DNA of 5,167 bases from Solobacterium sp. (GTDB taxonomy: Bacteria > Bacillota_I > Bacilli_A > Erysipelotrichales > Erysipelotrichaceae), in contig JAFVFM010000249.1 in NCBI GenBank assembly GCA_017475415.1, forward strand, positions 1 to 5,167, written 5' to 3'. The position numbers were made by a program, and so were the translations under genes. Positions 1 through 5,167 of this stretch are shown here, piece by piece; position 1 is the first letter of the stretch, and every line of letters begins with the position of its first letter. The notes under the pieces were generated by a model, which worked only from the letters and a program-made list of their open reading frames with translations, was not told the DNA's origin and did no database searches.

Positions 1-103
1 CGACAGGTGCGGGTATAGGTATTGCTTTATCTAAAGAAATAGTGGTATTTTTTGGCTTATAGCTAGCCTTTTTTAGTTGTTTTCTTTTCCTTTTTTTACT
101 CAT
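1..103 (-). CDS. Possible divergent gene, 5' part only (hypothetical)
   Basis: On the minus strand an open frame begins with ATG at 103-101 and stays open for 34 codons to the window edge. The product begins MSKKRKRKQLKK, a very lysine/arginine-rich N-terminus, and continues less basic, ending near IPIPAPV. No domain is recognisable from this fragment. There is no Shine-Dalgarno sequence in front of the ATG. A promoter-like TGaTATAGT (120-112, minus strand) ends nine bases upstream, so a leaderless or nearly leaderless message is conceivable. The lysine codons coincide with T-rich stretches on the plus strand that could equally be noncoding. It competes with a plus-strand tail at 3-62; at most one of the two is likely real. 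The gene could be a chance open frame, as 34 codons is short. Confidence 0.35.
   Translation of the reverse strand, partial: MSKKRKRKQLKKASYKPKNTTISLDKAIPIPAPV
3..62 (+). other. Competing short open tail, possible 3' end of an upstream plus-strand gene
   Basis: A plus-strand frame, open from the window edge, encodes 19 residues (TGAGIGIALSKEIVVFFGL) and stops at TAG 60-62. The glycine-rich stretch resembles the GxGIGLALSKEIV box of histidine-kinase ATPase domains and also loosely the TGxGxGI nucleotide-binding motif of short-chain dehydrogenases. In both families a protein would normally continue well beyond this point, so it would be truncated. A weak 4-bp hairpin (GGCT 54-57 with AGCC 65-68) followed by six Ts (69-74) overlaps the stop and could end such a transcript. 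Nineteen residues are too few to call a gene, and the antisense frame is a rival. Confidence 0.25.
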
Positions 104-111
104 GGAATAAT

Positions 112-120
112 ACTATATCA
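112..120 (-). promoter_or_regulatory. Possible extended -10 promoter for the divergent minus-strand gene
   Basis: Read on the minus strand, TGaTATAGT matches the extended -10 pattern TGnTATAAT with one mismatch. Its end lies eight bases before the minus-strand ATG at 103. I see no good -35 at 16-18 bases upstream. Its meaning depends on whether the minus-strand open frame is a gene. Confidence 0.25.
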
Positions 121-151
121 AGGATAGCTTTTTGGCTATTCATAGTTGATG
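112..151. repeat. Imperfect inverted repeat in the left intergenic region
   Basis: GGATAGC (122-128) pairs with GCTATTC (135-141) across a 6-base loop, seven pairs including one G-T. The dyad can be extended in two mutually exclusive ways: ACTAT (112-116) with ATAGT (142-146), or ATCAA (117-121) with TTGAT (146-150). No T run directly follows on either strand, which argues against a simple terminator. It sits between the divergent start at 103 and the plus-strand promoter near 184, a usual place for an operator, but no regulator family can be named from it. Confidence 0.4.
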
Positions 152-160
152 AAAGAAATT

Positions 161-189
161 ATTTTTTTCTTTTGTGTAATCTGTATAAT
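161..189 (+). promoter_or_regulatory. Probable promoter of the 147-residue hypothetical gene
   Basis: A perfect TATAAT lies at 184-189, preceded by TG at 182-183. The region 17 bases further upstream (161-166) is an A/T tract rather than a recognisable TTGACA, so the -35 is weak. Transcription would start near 196, giving a short leader of about 15 bases before the ATG at 211. The T-rich run at 162-173 may act like an UP-type AT tract. Only the -10 is convincing. Confidence 0.5.
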
Positions 190-210
190 AAAAAGTGAAG
201 TAGGTAAGTA

Positions 211-654
211 ATGACATATATAGAACAAAAAGAAATTGATGAAGCATTAAATGCGGCGAATGATGCCTTATATCATTTAGGCAATGCTGATGAAGTATTA
301 CGTTCAGCACGTAATTGGGGAATTGCGGATATTTTAGGTGGAAAGATGATTGTTACAGGGATTAAGCGCTCTAAGATGTCTGAAGCTAGCTTGCATATAC
401 GTAATGCGCAAGAAGCTCTAAATATATTGGCCGATGAGTTACAAGATATAGGAGATTATTTCCATATTGATGCCTTAGTAGATGATGGTTTATCCATAGC
501 AGATTTTGTGTTTGATAATTTTGTGACCGATATACTTAGTCAACAACGAATCAATCGTGCCCGTTCACAAGTGAAAAACGCTATAGCACAGGTGGAAGGG
601 ATACTAGATGCTTTGTCGGAAATAGCAGAAATGAACTATGCACAAAAGAAATAA
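211..654 (+). CDS. Conserved-type hypothetical protein, 147 aa, helical, cytosolic
   Basis: I cannot assign a function. The product has no signal peptide, no hydrophobic stretch long enough for a membrane span, and no cysteine. It looks almost entirely alpha-helical: a first amphipathic helix (about residues 3-34), a glycine-containing linker with W36-G37, D40 and G43-G44 followed by the basic patch K52-R53-S54-K55, a second helix (about 56-85), an acidic and aromatic segment (about 85-110, rich in D and F), and a last amphipathic helix (about 112-140). From memory, similar short proteins with a WG-D-GG-K-K pattern occur as uncharacterised proteins in Bacillota; I could not verify this. ATG 211 is supported by AGG (202-204) six bases upstream and by TATAAT at 184-189. 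A hairpin plus T run just after the stop suggests it is transcribed alone. Confidence 0.8.
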   Translation: MTYIEQKEIDEALNAANDALYHLGNADEVLRSARNWGIADILGGKMIVTGIKRSKMSEASLHIRNAQEALNILADELQDIGDYFHIDALVDDGLSIADFVFDNFVTDILSQQRINRARSQVKNAIAQVEGILDALSEIAEMNYAQKK

Positions 655-661
655 GAAAGAA

Positions 662-670
662 TGCTAGAAT
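662..670 (+). promoter_or_regulatory. Possible extended -10 promoter immediately before the radical SAM gene
   Basis: TGCTAGAAT matches the extended -10 consensus TGnTATAAT with a single mismatch. There is no convincing -35 17 bases upstream, which extended -10 promoters can tolerate. Transcription would be expected to begin about seven bases after the hexamer, around 677, which is the A of the gene's ATG. This would give a leaderless message and would explain why the gene has no Shine-Dalgarno sequence. The match could be chance in AT-rich DNA. Confidence 0.4.
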
Positions 671-701
671 AGTACTATGAGTGAAAGGTACTATTCTTTT
701 T
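666..701 (+). terminator. Hairpin plus T run after the hypothetical gene, overlapping the next start codon
   Basis: AGAATAGTAC (666-675) and GTACTATTCT (688-697) form a perfect 10-bp stem with a 12-base loop, directly followed by TTTT (698-701). This has the form of an intrinsic terminator for transcripts coming from the 211-654 gene, starting 11 bases after its stop. The stem is AT-rich (3 GC pairs), so it may be leaky. The loop contains the ATG (677-679) of the radical SAM gene, and the 3' arm encodes residues within its first eight codons. It could instead act as an RNA structure that limits translation of read-through message. Confidence 0.6.
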
Positions 702-1903
702 CTATCTATTGCAAAGAACATTTTCATCATAAAGTATATCGTGTGGCTTTAGATGGGCATTTTACTTGTCCCAATCGCGATGGAAAAATCGATACTAGAG
801 GTTGTATCTTTTGTAGTAAAAAAGGATCTGGTGATTTTTCTATTCCGTTTATAGGGCAAGATTTAAAACAAGAAGATTTTCTTTATAATCATGAAAAAGG
901 AAAAAAAGGTGAATATATAGCTTACTTTCAAGCCTTTAGCAACACGTATGGGCCAATCGATAAATTAGAAAAGTTATTTGTATCAGCTTTAGAAAATGAA
1001 TGGTTTTGTGGGATATCCATTGCCAGTAGACCGGATTGTTTTTCTGAAGAAATATTTGCTTTATTAAATAGATTAAAAAAAGAATATCCTCATAAATTCA
1101 TTTGGATAGAATTAGGTTTACAAAGTGTTCATGATTCTTCAGCTATATGGATGCGAAGAGGGTATTCTTTATCTGTCTTTGAAGAAGTGGTAAAACAGAT
1201 AAAGGAAATAGATATACCAGTCATTGTGCATTTAATACTTGGCTTACCAAATGAAGATAAGAAAGCTATATTAGAAAGTATAGACTACATCAATAGCCAA
1301 GCTATATGGGGAGTGAAATTACAATTATTGCATTATTTAAAGAATACAGATTTAGGAGATGCTTATCTAGAAAATAAAGATGAATTTAAGATATTAAATG
1401 AAAAAGAATATGTAGATTTGATCTGCGCTTGTATTGCAAGATTGAGAAAAGATATTGTCATTCATCGAATAAGTGGAGATGGAAATAAAGAAGAATTATT
1501 AGCACCTTTATGGTCATTGGATAAGAAAAAAGTATTGAATCATATTCATCATGCATTAAAGGAAAGGAAGATAACACAAGGTATGGATCAAGAAAAGAAA
1601 TATAGAAAAGTTTTTGTGGAAGATGAAAAGAATCATTTTTCTTTCTTTTTGATTCAGCTAGAGAATCATATATCCATAAAGGCATTATCTATACTTATGG
1701 GGGTAAATCAATATAGAGAAGTAGAAGAAAATCGCTTTAAAAGAAAATTAAAAGATATAGATATCATACGACACAAAGAAATCAATTATATTATTGATCG
1801 AAGATTAAAGGGGAACAAAGAGGTAGATAAACTCTATAATTTATTAAAGGAAAAAGGATATAAAATAGTATATATGGAGTTGGATCGTTATATATCCCAA
1901 TAG
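677..1903 (+). CDS. Radical SAM protein, YhcC/YtqA family (TIGR01212), with C-terminal extension
   Basis: This is a cytosolic radical SAM protein of the family that includes E. coli YhcC and B. subtilis YtqA, related to the Elp3 branch. To my knowledge its substrate is not firmly established. The N-terminus carries the family signature FTCPNRDG followed by GCIFC, giving C31, C43 and C46 as the likely ligands of the SAM-binding [4Fe-4S] cluster. Further family blocks are YFQAFSNTYGP, ASRPDCF, IELGLQSVHD, HLILGLPNE, VKLQLLH and HRISGDG...APLWSLDK. The usual family end, ITQG, falls at residues 299-302, matching a normal length of about 310. Here another 106 residues follow, lysine-rich and helical-looking, with no domain I recognise. 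ATG 677 is the only in-frame start (TAG at 665-667), agrees with family N-termini, and lacks a Shine-Dalgarno. The next gene starts 15 bases after the stop. Confidence 0.9.
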   Translation: MSERYYSFSIYCKEHFHHKVYRVALDGHFTCPNRDGKIDTRGCIFCSKKGSGDFSIPFIGQDLKQEDFLYNHEKGKKGEYIAYFQAFSNTYGPIDKLEKLFVSALENEWFCGISIASRPDCFSEEIFALLNRLKKEYPHKFIWIELGLQSVHDSSAIWMRRGYSLSVFEEVVKQIKEIDIPVIVHLILGLPNEDKKAILESIDYINSQAIWGVKLQLLHYLKNTDLGDAYLENKDEFKILNEKEYVDLICACIARLRKDIVIHRISGDGNKEELLAPLWSLDKKKVLNHIHHALKERKITQGMDQEKKYRKVFVEDEKNHFSFFLIQLENHISIKALSILMGVNQYREVEENRFKRKLKDIDIIRHKEINYIIDRRLKGNKEVDKLYNLLKEKGYKIVYMELDRYISQ

Positions 1904-1918
1904 ACAAAGGAGGAAAAG

Positions 1919-3037
1919 ATGAAATTGTTTGATCAAGAATTACCAAAATTAGGCTTTGGCTTAATGCGTTTGCCGAAACATGAATACGGAAGCTTTGATG
2001 AGAAACAAATCTGTGAGATGGTAGATCGTTTTATGGATGCGGGTTTGCGTTATTTTGATACAGCTTATGTATATCAAGGTTCAGAAGAGATTACCAAAAA
2101 GACCTTAGTAGATCGTTATCCTCGTGATAGTTATTATTTAACTTCAAAAATCAATGCTGGAAATTGGGCGGTTAATAGTGCTGAAGAAGCGAAGAAAGAA
2201 TTAGAAATTAGTTTAGAAAGAACTGGGGCGCAATATTTTGACCTTTATTTACTACATGCATTAGGCAAAGATAATATACAAAACTATGATGATTATGGAA
2301 TCTGGGATTTCGTAAAAGAAGCTAAGGACAAGGGCTTGATTAAACATTATGGATTCTCTTTCCATGATACTGCAGATGTATTAGATGAATTACTCACTAA
2401 GCATCCTGATGTAGAAGTGGTACAACTACAAATCAACTATGCTGACTGGGATAGCCCAACTGTACAAAGTAGACTTTGTTATGAAGTGTGCGTTAAACAT
2501 AATAAACCTGTTATTGTTATGGAACCAATTAAGGGTGGAACACTAGCGAATCCTCCTAAAGAAATACAAGAATTATTTAAGGGCGTTAATGCAGAGGCTT
2601 CATTTGCTTCTTGGGCTGTACGTTATGTAGCTTCATTAGAAAATACAATCTTTGTATTATCTGGTATGTCTACTCTTGAACAAATGGAAGATAATATTTC
2701 CTATATGGCTAACTTCAAGCCATTAGACAATGTTGAACAAGAAGTCATTCAAAAAGCACAAAAAATATTAACTGAAATACCACAAATACCATGTACATCT
2801 TGTAGCTATTGTGTAAAAGGCTGTCCAATGAATATCAAGATACCAGATATCTTTAGCGCAATGAATCGTGAAATGATTTATGACATGAAGGAAGCTGCTC
2901 AAAGAGGTTACGAGTATGCGACAAAAGATGCCGGTAAAGCTTCAAGTTGTATCCATTGTTTACAATGCGAAGATGCCTGCCCACAACATATAGAAATCAC
3001 CAGTTGGCTAGAAAAAGCTGCTGAAAAATACGAGTAG
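1919..3037 (+). CDS. Aldo/keto reductase fused to a C-terminal two-cluster ferredoxin domain
   Basis: The first ~270 residues form an aldo/keto reductase TIM barrel. The catalytic tetrad is visible and complete: D47 and Y52 (FDTAYVY), K77 (LTSK) and H113 (LYLLH), matching the Asp-Tyr-Lys-His set of NAD(P)H-dependent carbonyl reductases. The C-terminus adds two CxxCxxCxxxCP motifs, C292/C295/C298/C302 and C344/C347/C350/C354, each able to ligate a [4Fe-4S] cluster. This fused type (COG1453-like) is common in anaerobic Bacillota and archaea. The clusters suggest electron exchange with a ferredoxin or flavoprotein as well as a nicotinamide, but the substrate is unknown. Cytosolic, no signal peptide. 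A strong AAAGGAGG (1906-1913) lies five bases before the ATG and 2 bases after the upstream stop. The stop overlaps the ribosome binding site of larC, so the two are probably translationally coupled. Confidence 0.93.
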   Translation: MKLFDQELPKLGFGLMRLPKHEYGSFDEKQICEMVDRFMDAGLRYFDTAYVYQGSEEITKKTLVDRYPRDSYYLTSKINAGNWAVNSAEEAKKELEISLERTGAQYFDLYLLHALGKDNIQNYDDYGIWDFVKEAKDKGLIKHYGFSFHDTADVLDELLTKHPDVEVVQLQINYADWDSPTVQSRLCYEVCVKHNKPVIVMEPIKGGTLANPPKEIQELFKGVNAEASFASWAVRYVASLENTIFVLSGMSTLEQMEDNISYMANFKPLDNVEQEVIQKAQKILTEIPQIPCTSCSYCVKGCPMNIKIPDIFSAMNREMIYDMKEAAQRGYEYATKDAGKASSCIHCLQCEDACPQHIEITSWLEKAAEKYE

Positions 3038-3045
3038 GAGAACAA

Positions 3046-4272
3046 ATGAAAACACTTTATTTAGAATGTAAGATGGGTGCTGCGGGAGATATGTTAATGA
3101 GTGCGTTAAGCGAACTTGTTGACCAAAATGCTTTTGTAGAAAAGATGAATGAATTAGGCTTAGAAGGTATCACCTTTGAAGCTGAAAAGAGTGAAAAATG
3201 TGGCATAACAGGCACACATATGAAGATATTGGTGGATGGTGAAGAGGAAGAAAGCCATGACCATCATCATGATCATGAACATACTCACGAACATGAGCAT
3301 ACGCACGAACATGAACATCATCACCATCACCATGAGCATCATGGAATGAAAGATATAGAAGAAATCATTTCTTCTTTAAATGTGAGTGAGGAAGTAAAGA
3401 AGGATGCCTTAATTGTATATGCCTTATTAGCTGAAGCAGAAGGCAAGGTACATGGTAAAGAAATAAATGAAATTCATTTCCATGAAGTGGGTAATAAAGA
3501 TGCTATCGCAGATATCATAGGTGTTTGTTACTTAATGCATGAATTAGAAGTAGATCGTATTTATGCTTCACCAATTGCGGTGGGTAATGGGCATGTGCAT
3601 TGTGCGCATGGTGTACTGCCAGTACCTGCTCCTGCTACTGCATTATTACTAGAGGGTATACCAATGTATACCAGTGATATTGAAGGTGAATTATGTACGC
3701 CAACAGGTGCTGCCTTATTACATTATTTTGTTGATCAGTTTGGCCAAATGCCTCCTCTACAAATGGAAAAGATTGGTTACGGCTTAGGAAAGAAAGACTT
3801 TCCTAAAGCGAATATGATTAGAGCCTTTTTAGGAAATTGTGAAGATGACGGGGAAGTGGTAGAACTTGTTACTACAATAGATGATCAAAGTGCTGAAGAA
3901 ATCGCCTTTGCGATGAATGTTTTATTAGAACAGGGTGCACTAGATGTTTATACAACAAGTGTGAATATGAAAAAGAACAGGCCAGGTATTGTATTCACTT
4001 GTGCTTGTCGAAATGAGGATAAAGATAAGATTATAGCTTTAATGTTTAAACATTTAAGTACCTTAGGCATACGTGAGTATGTTTGTAGAAGGCATGCACT
4101 AGAAAGAAAAATAGAGGAAAAGGACTTTGAACTAGGAAAGATTAGAATTAAGAAATCCTTTGGCTATGGCAGTGAAAAAGAAAAATATGAATTTGATGAT
4201 TTAGCTACTATTGCGAAAAAGAAGAATATGTCGATTAGAGAAGTAAAAGCTATGTTACGAAAGGAAGAATGA
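3046..4272 (+). CDS. larC: LarC, nickel-pincer cofactor nickel-inserting enzyme (DUF111)
   Basis: LarC is the cyclometallase that inserts nickel into pyridinium-3,5-bisthiocarboxylic acid mononucleotide, using CTP, to complete the nickel-pincer nucleotide cofactor of LarA-type enzymes. Family landmarks are GAAGDM (11-16), HFHEVG (144-149) with D152 and D156, CAHGVLPVPAPAT (186-198), EGELCTPTGAA (213-223) and the C-terminal LarC2 part with TTIDD (276-280), MKKNRPG and STLGIR. Residues 71-99 are a histidine-rich segment (19 His in 29), likely a nickel-holding loop. The protein is a single 408-residue frame. In Lactobacillus plantarum the homologue is read as LarC1 plus LarC2 through programmed frameshifting, and no break is present here. 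TAGGAG (3035-3040) gives a ribosome binding site five bases before the ATG and contains the stop of the reductase gene. No larA, larB or larE is in the window. Confidence 0.95.
   Translation: MKTLYLECKMGAAGDMLMSALSELVDQNAFVEKMNELGLEGITFEAEKSEKCGITGTHMKILVDGEEEESHDHHHDHEHTHEHEHTHEHEHHHHHHEHHGMKDIEEIISSLNVSEEVKKDALIVYALLAEAEGKVHGKEINEIHFHEVGNKDAIADIIGVCYLMHELEVDRIYASPIAVGNGHVHCAHGVLPVPAPATALLLEGIPMYTSDIEGELCTPTGAALLHYFVDQFGQMPPLQMEKIGYGLGKKDFPKANMIRAFLGNCEDDGEVVELVTTIDDQSAEEIAFAMNVLLEQGALDVYTTSVNMKKNRPGIVFTCACRNEDKDKIIALMFKHLSTLGIREYVCRRHALERKIEEKDFELGKIRIKKSFGYGSEKEKYEFDDLATIAKKKNMSIREVKAMLRKEE
3277..3312 (+). repeat. 18-bp tandem repeat encoding EHTHEH twice within larC
   Basis: Two adjacent 18-base units (3277-3294 and 3295-3312) each encode Glu-His-Thr-His-Glu-His. 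They differ at two third-codon positions (GAA/GAG and ACT/ACG), and a further GAACAT follows. The repeat forms the middle of the histidine-rich segment of LarC and suggests growth of the segment by in-frame duplication followed by silent drift. Confidence 0.75.
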
Positions 4273-4275
4273 TCT

Positions 4276-5167
4276 ATGACAGTAATTAAAAATGGTTTAG
4301 TGTATGACATGGTAAAGAAAGAGCCATATTATGCGGATATCTTAATTCAAAAGGGTAAAATCAAAAAAATAGGAACGGATTTACCAACAGATGAAGAAGT
4401 AATTGATGCCAAAGGAAAGAATGTATTTCCAGGCTTTATAGATGCTCATTGTCATTTGGGTTTAGACGGTTGGGGTATAGGTTATGAAGGTGCGGATTAT
4501 AATGAAATGAATGATATCTGTACACCTCATTTACGTGCTATTGATAGTTTTAATCCCTTAGATCCTACTGTAGCGATGGCTGCTAAGGCTGGTGTGACGA
4601 GTGTTGCAACAGGGCAAGGTAGTGCAAATGCCATAGGTGGTACTTGGATTGCAGTGAAAACAACAGGTATTTGTGTAGATGATATGATCATCAAAGATCC
4701 AATTGCGATGAAGGGTGCACTAGGAGAAAATCCAAAGCGTATTTATCGTGATAAAGGCAATTCTGCGAGAATGACAACTGCTGCAGCAATGCGTAATATG
4801 ATCTTACGTGCAAAAGAATATCTTTCTAAAAAAGAAGCTGCGAAAAAGGATATTGCTAAAATGCCGGCCTTTGATTTTAAATGCGAAGCAATGATTCCTG
4901 TATTAAAAAAGGAAATCCCATTAAAAATACATGCCCATCAAGCAAATGATATTCTTACAGCTATTCGTATAGCGAGAGAATTTGATTTATTATTAACGTT
5001 AGAACATGTTACAGAAGGTCACTTAATTGCGGATAAATTAGCAGAGAATAAAGATATACCAATGTCAGTTGGTCCTACATTAACACATGCATCGAAATTT
5101 GAACTGCAAAATAAATCTTGGGAAACACCTGCTGTATTAAGTAAGAAAGGATGCCAAGTTTCTATCA
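4276..5167 (+). CDS. Amidohydrolase, imidazolonepropionase-like group (COG1228), 3' end beyond window
   Basis: The first 297 codons are present without a stop. The product begins with the small beta-sandwich typical of the superfamily (TVIKNGLVYD, then ADILIQKGKIKKIG), followed by FPGFIDAHCHLGLDG, where H58 and H60 form the HxH metal site. Further likely metal or active-site histidines are in IHAHQAND (H219, H221) and LEHVTEGH (H244). A block around GENPKR (150-155) is typical of a group of uncharacterised COG1228 members. The final aspartate metal ligand should lie in the missing part. The family acts on cyclic amides, amidines or dipeptide-like bonds; the substrate here cannot be named. Cytosolic. 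ATG 4276 is three bases after the larC stop, and its likely ribosome binding site, AAGGAAG (4261-4267), is inside the end of larC, so translation is probably coupled. Confidence 0.9.
   Translation, partial: MTVIKNGLVYDMVKKEPYYADILIQKGKIKKIGTDLPTDEEVIDAKGKNVFPGFIDAHCHLGLDGWGIGYEGADYNEMNDICTPHLRAIDSFNPLDPTVAMAAKAGVTSVATGQGSANAIGGTWIAVKTTGICVDDMIIKDPIAMKGALGENPKRIYRDKGNSARMTTAAAMRNMILRAKEYLSKKEAAKKDIAKMPAFDFKCEAMIPVLKKEIPLKIHAHQANDILTAIRIAREFDLLLTLEHVTEGHLIADKLAENKDIPMSVGPTLTHASKFELQNKSWETPAVLSKKGCQVSI

Noticed and set aside
54..74. Intrinsic terminator on the plus strand (GGCT/AGCC stem and six Ts)
   Set aside because: The stem is only 4 bp and may lie inside a minus-strand coding region, so it is too weak to list as a terminator in its own right.
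96..143. 15-codon minus-strand frame (MNSQKAILDIVLFHE) whose stop overlaps the ATG at 103 as ATGAGTAA, considered as a leader peptide
   Set aside because: It has no ribosome binding site, is short enough to occur by chance, and depends on an unproven downstream gene.
1458..1685. 75-codon open frame on the minus strand inside the radical SAM gene
   Set aside because: It lies wholly antisense to a well-conserved coding region, has no ribosome binding site, and its product is not recognisable.
3160..3342. 60-codon minus-strand frame rich in Met, Val and Phe
   Set aside because: Its unusual composition is simply the antisense of the CAT/CAC/GAA codons of the LarC histidine-rich segment.
3244..3342. 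Possible programmed frameshift in larC, as in L. plantarum
   Set aside because: The frame is continuous from 3046 to 4272 and both the LarC1 and LarC2 motifs are read in it, so no shift is needed.

Overview
The window is AT-rich with A/T-ending codons, strong AAAGGAGG-type ribosome binding sites and tightly packed genes. This fits a low-GC Bacillota, and the mix of families would suit an anaerobic Erysipelotrichia- or Clostridia-like gut bacterium. That placement is an inference from base composition and gene families, not from a marker gene.

Layout. Positions 1-210 hold a short, ambiguous left edge. A possible divergent gene on the minus strand starts at 103 and runs off the window. On the opposite strand lies a competing short open tail ending at 62. 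The region also has an imperfect dyad (112-151) and the promoter of the first complete gene. From 211 to 654 is a 147-residue, mostly helical cytosolic protein of unknown function. A perfect 10-bp inverted repeat followed by a T run (666-701) then straddles the start codon of the next gene.

From 677 to the right edge, four genes run in the same direction with gaps of only 15, 8 and 3 bases, so they probably form one operon. They are a YhcC/YtqA-type (TIGR01212) radical SAM protein with an extra C-terminal region, an aldo/keto reductase fused to two [4Fe-4S] ferredoxin motifs, the nickel-pincer cofactor enzyme LarC with a long histidine-rich segment, and the first 297 codons of a metal-dependent amidohydrolase of the imidazolonepropionase-like group (COG1228).

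How they may work together. LarC performs the last step in making the nickel-pincer nucleotide cofactor used by LarA-type 2-hydroxyacid racemases and epimerases. Its neighbours are a redox enzyme (the ferredoxin-linked reductase) and a hydrolase. One reasonable reading is a small catabolic or cofactor-linked module, with larA, larB and larE elsewhere or just outside the window; none of them is visible here. I see no transposase, CRISPR array, tRNA, rRNA or phage gene. The most distinctive local feature is at 662-701, where a promoter-like extended -10, a terminator-like hairpin and a start codon lacking a ribosome binding site are superimposed.
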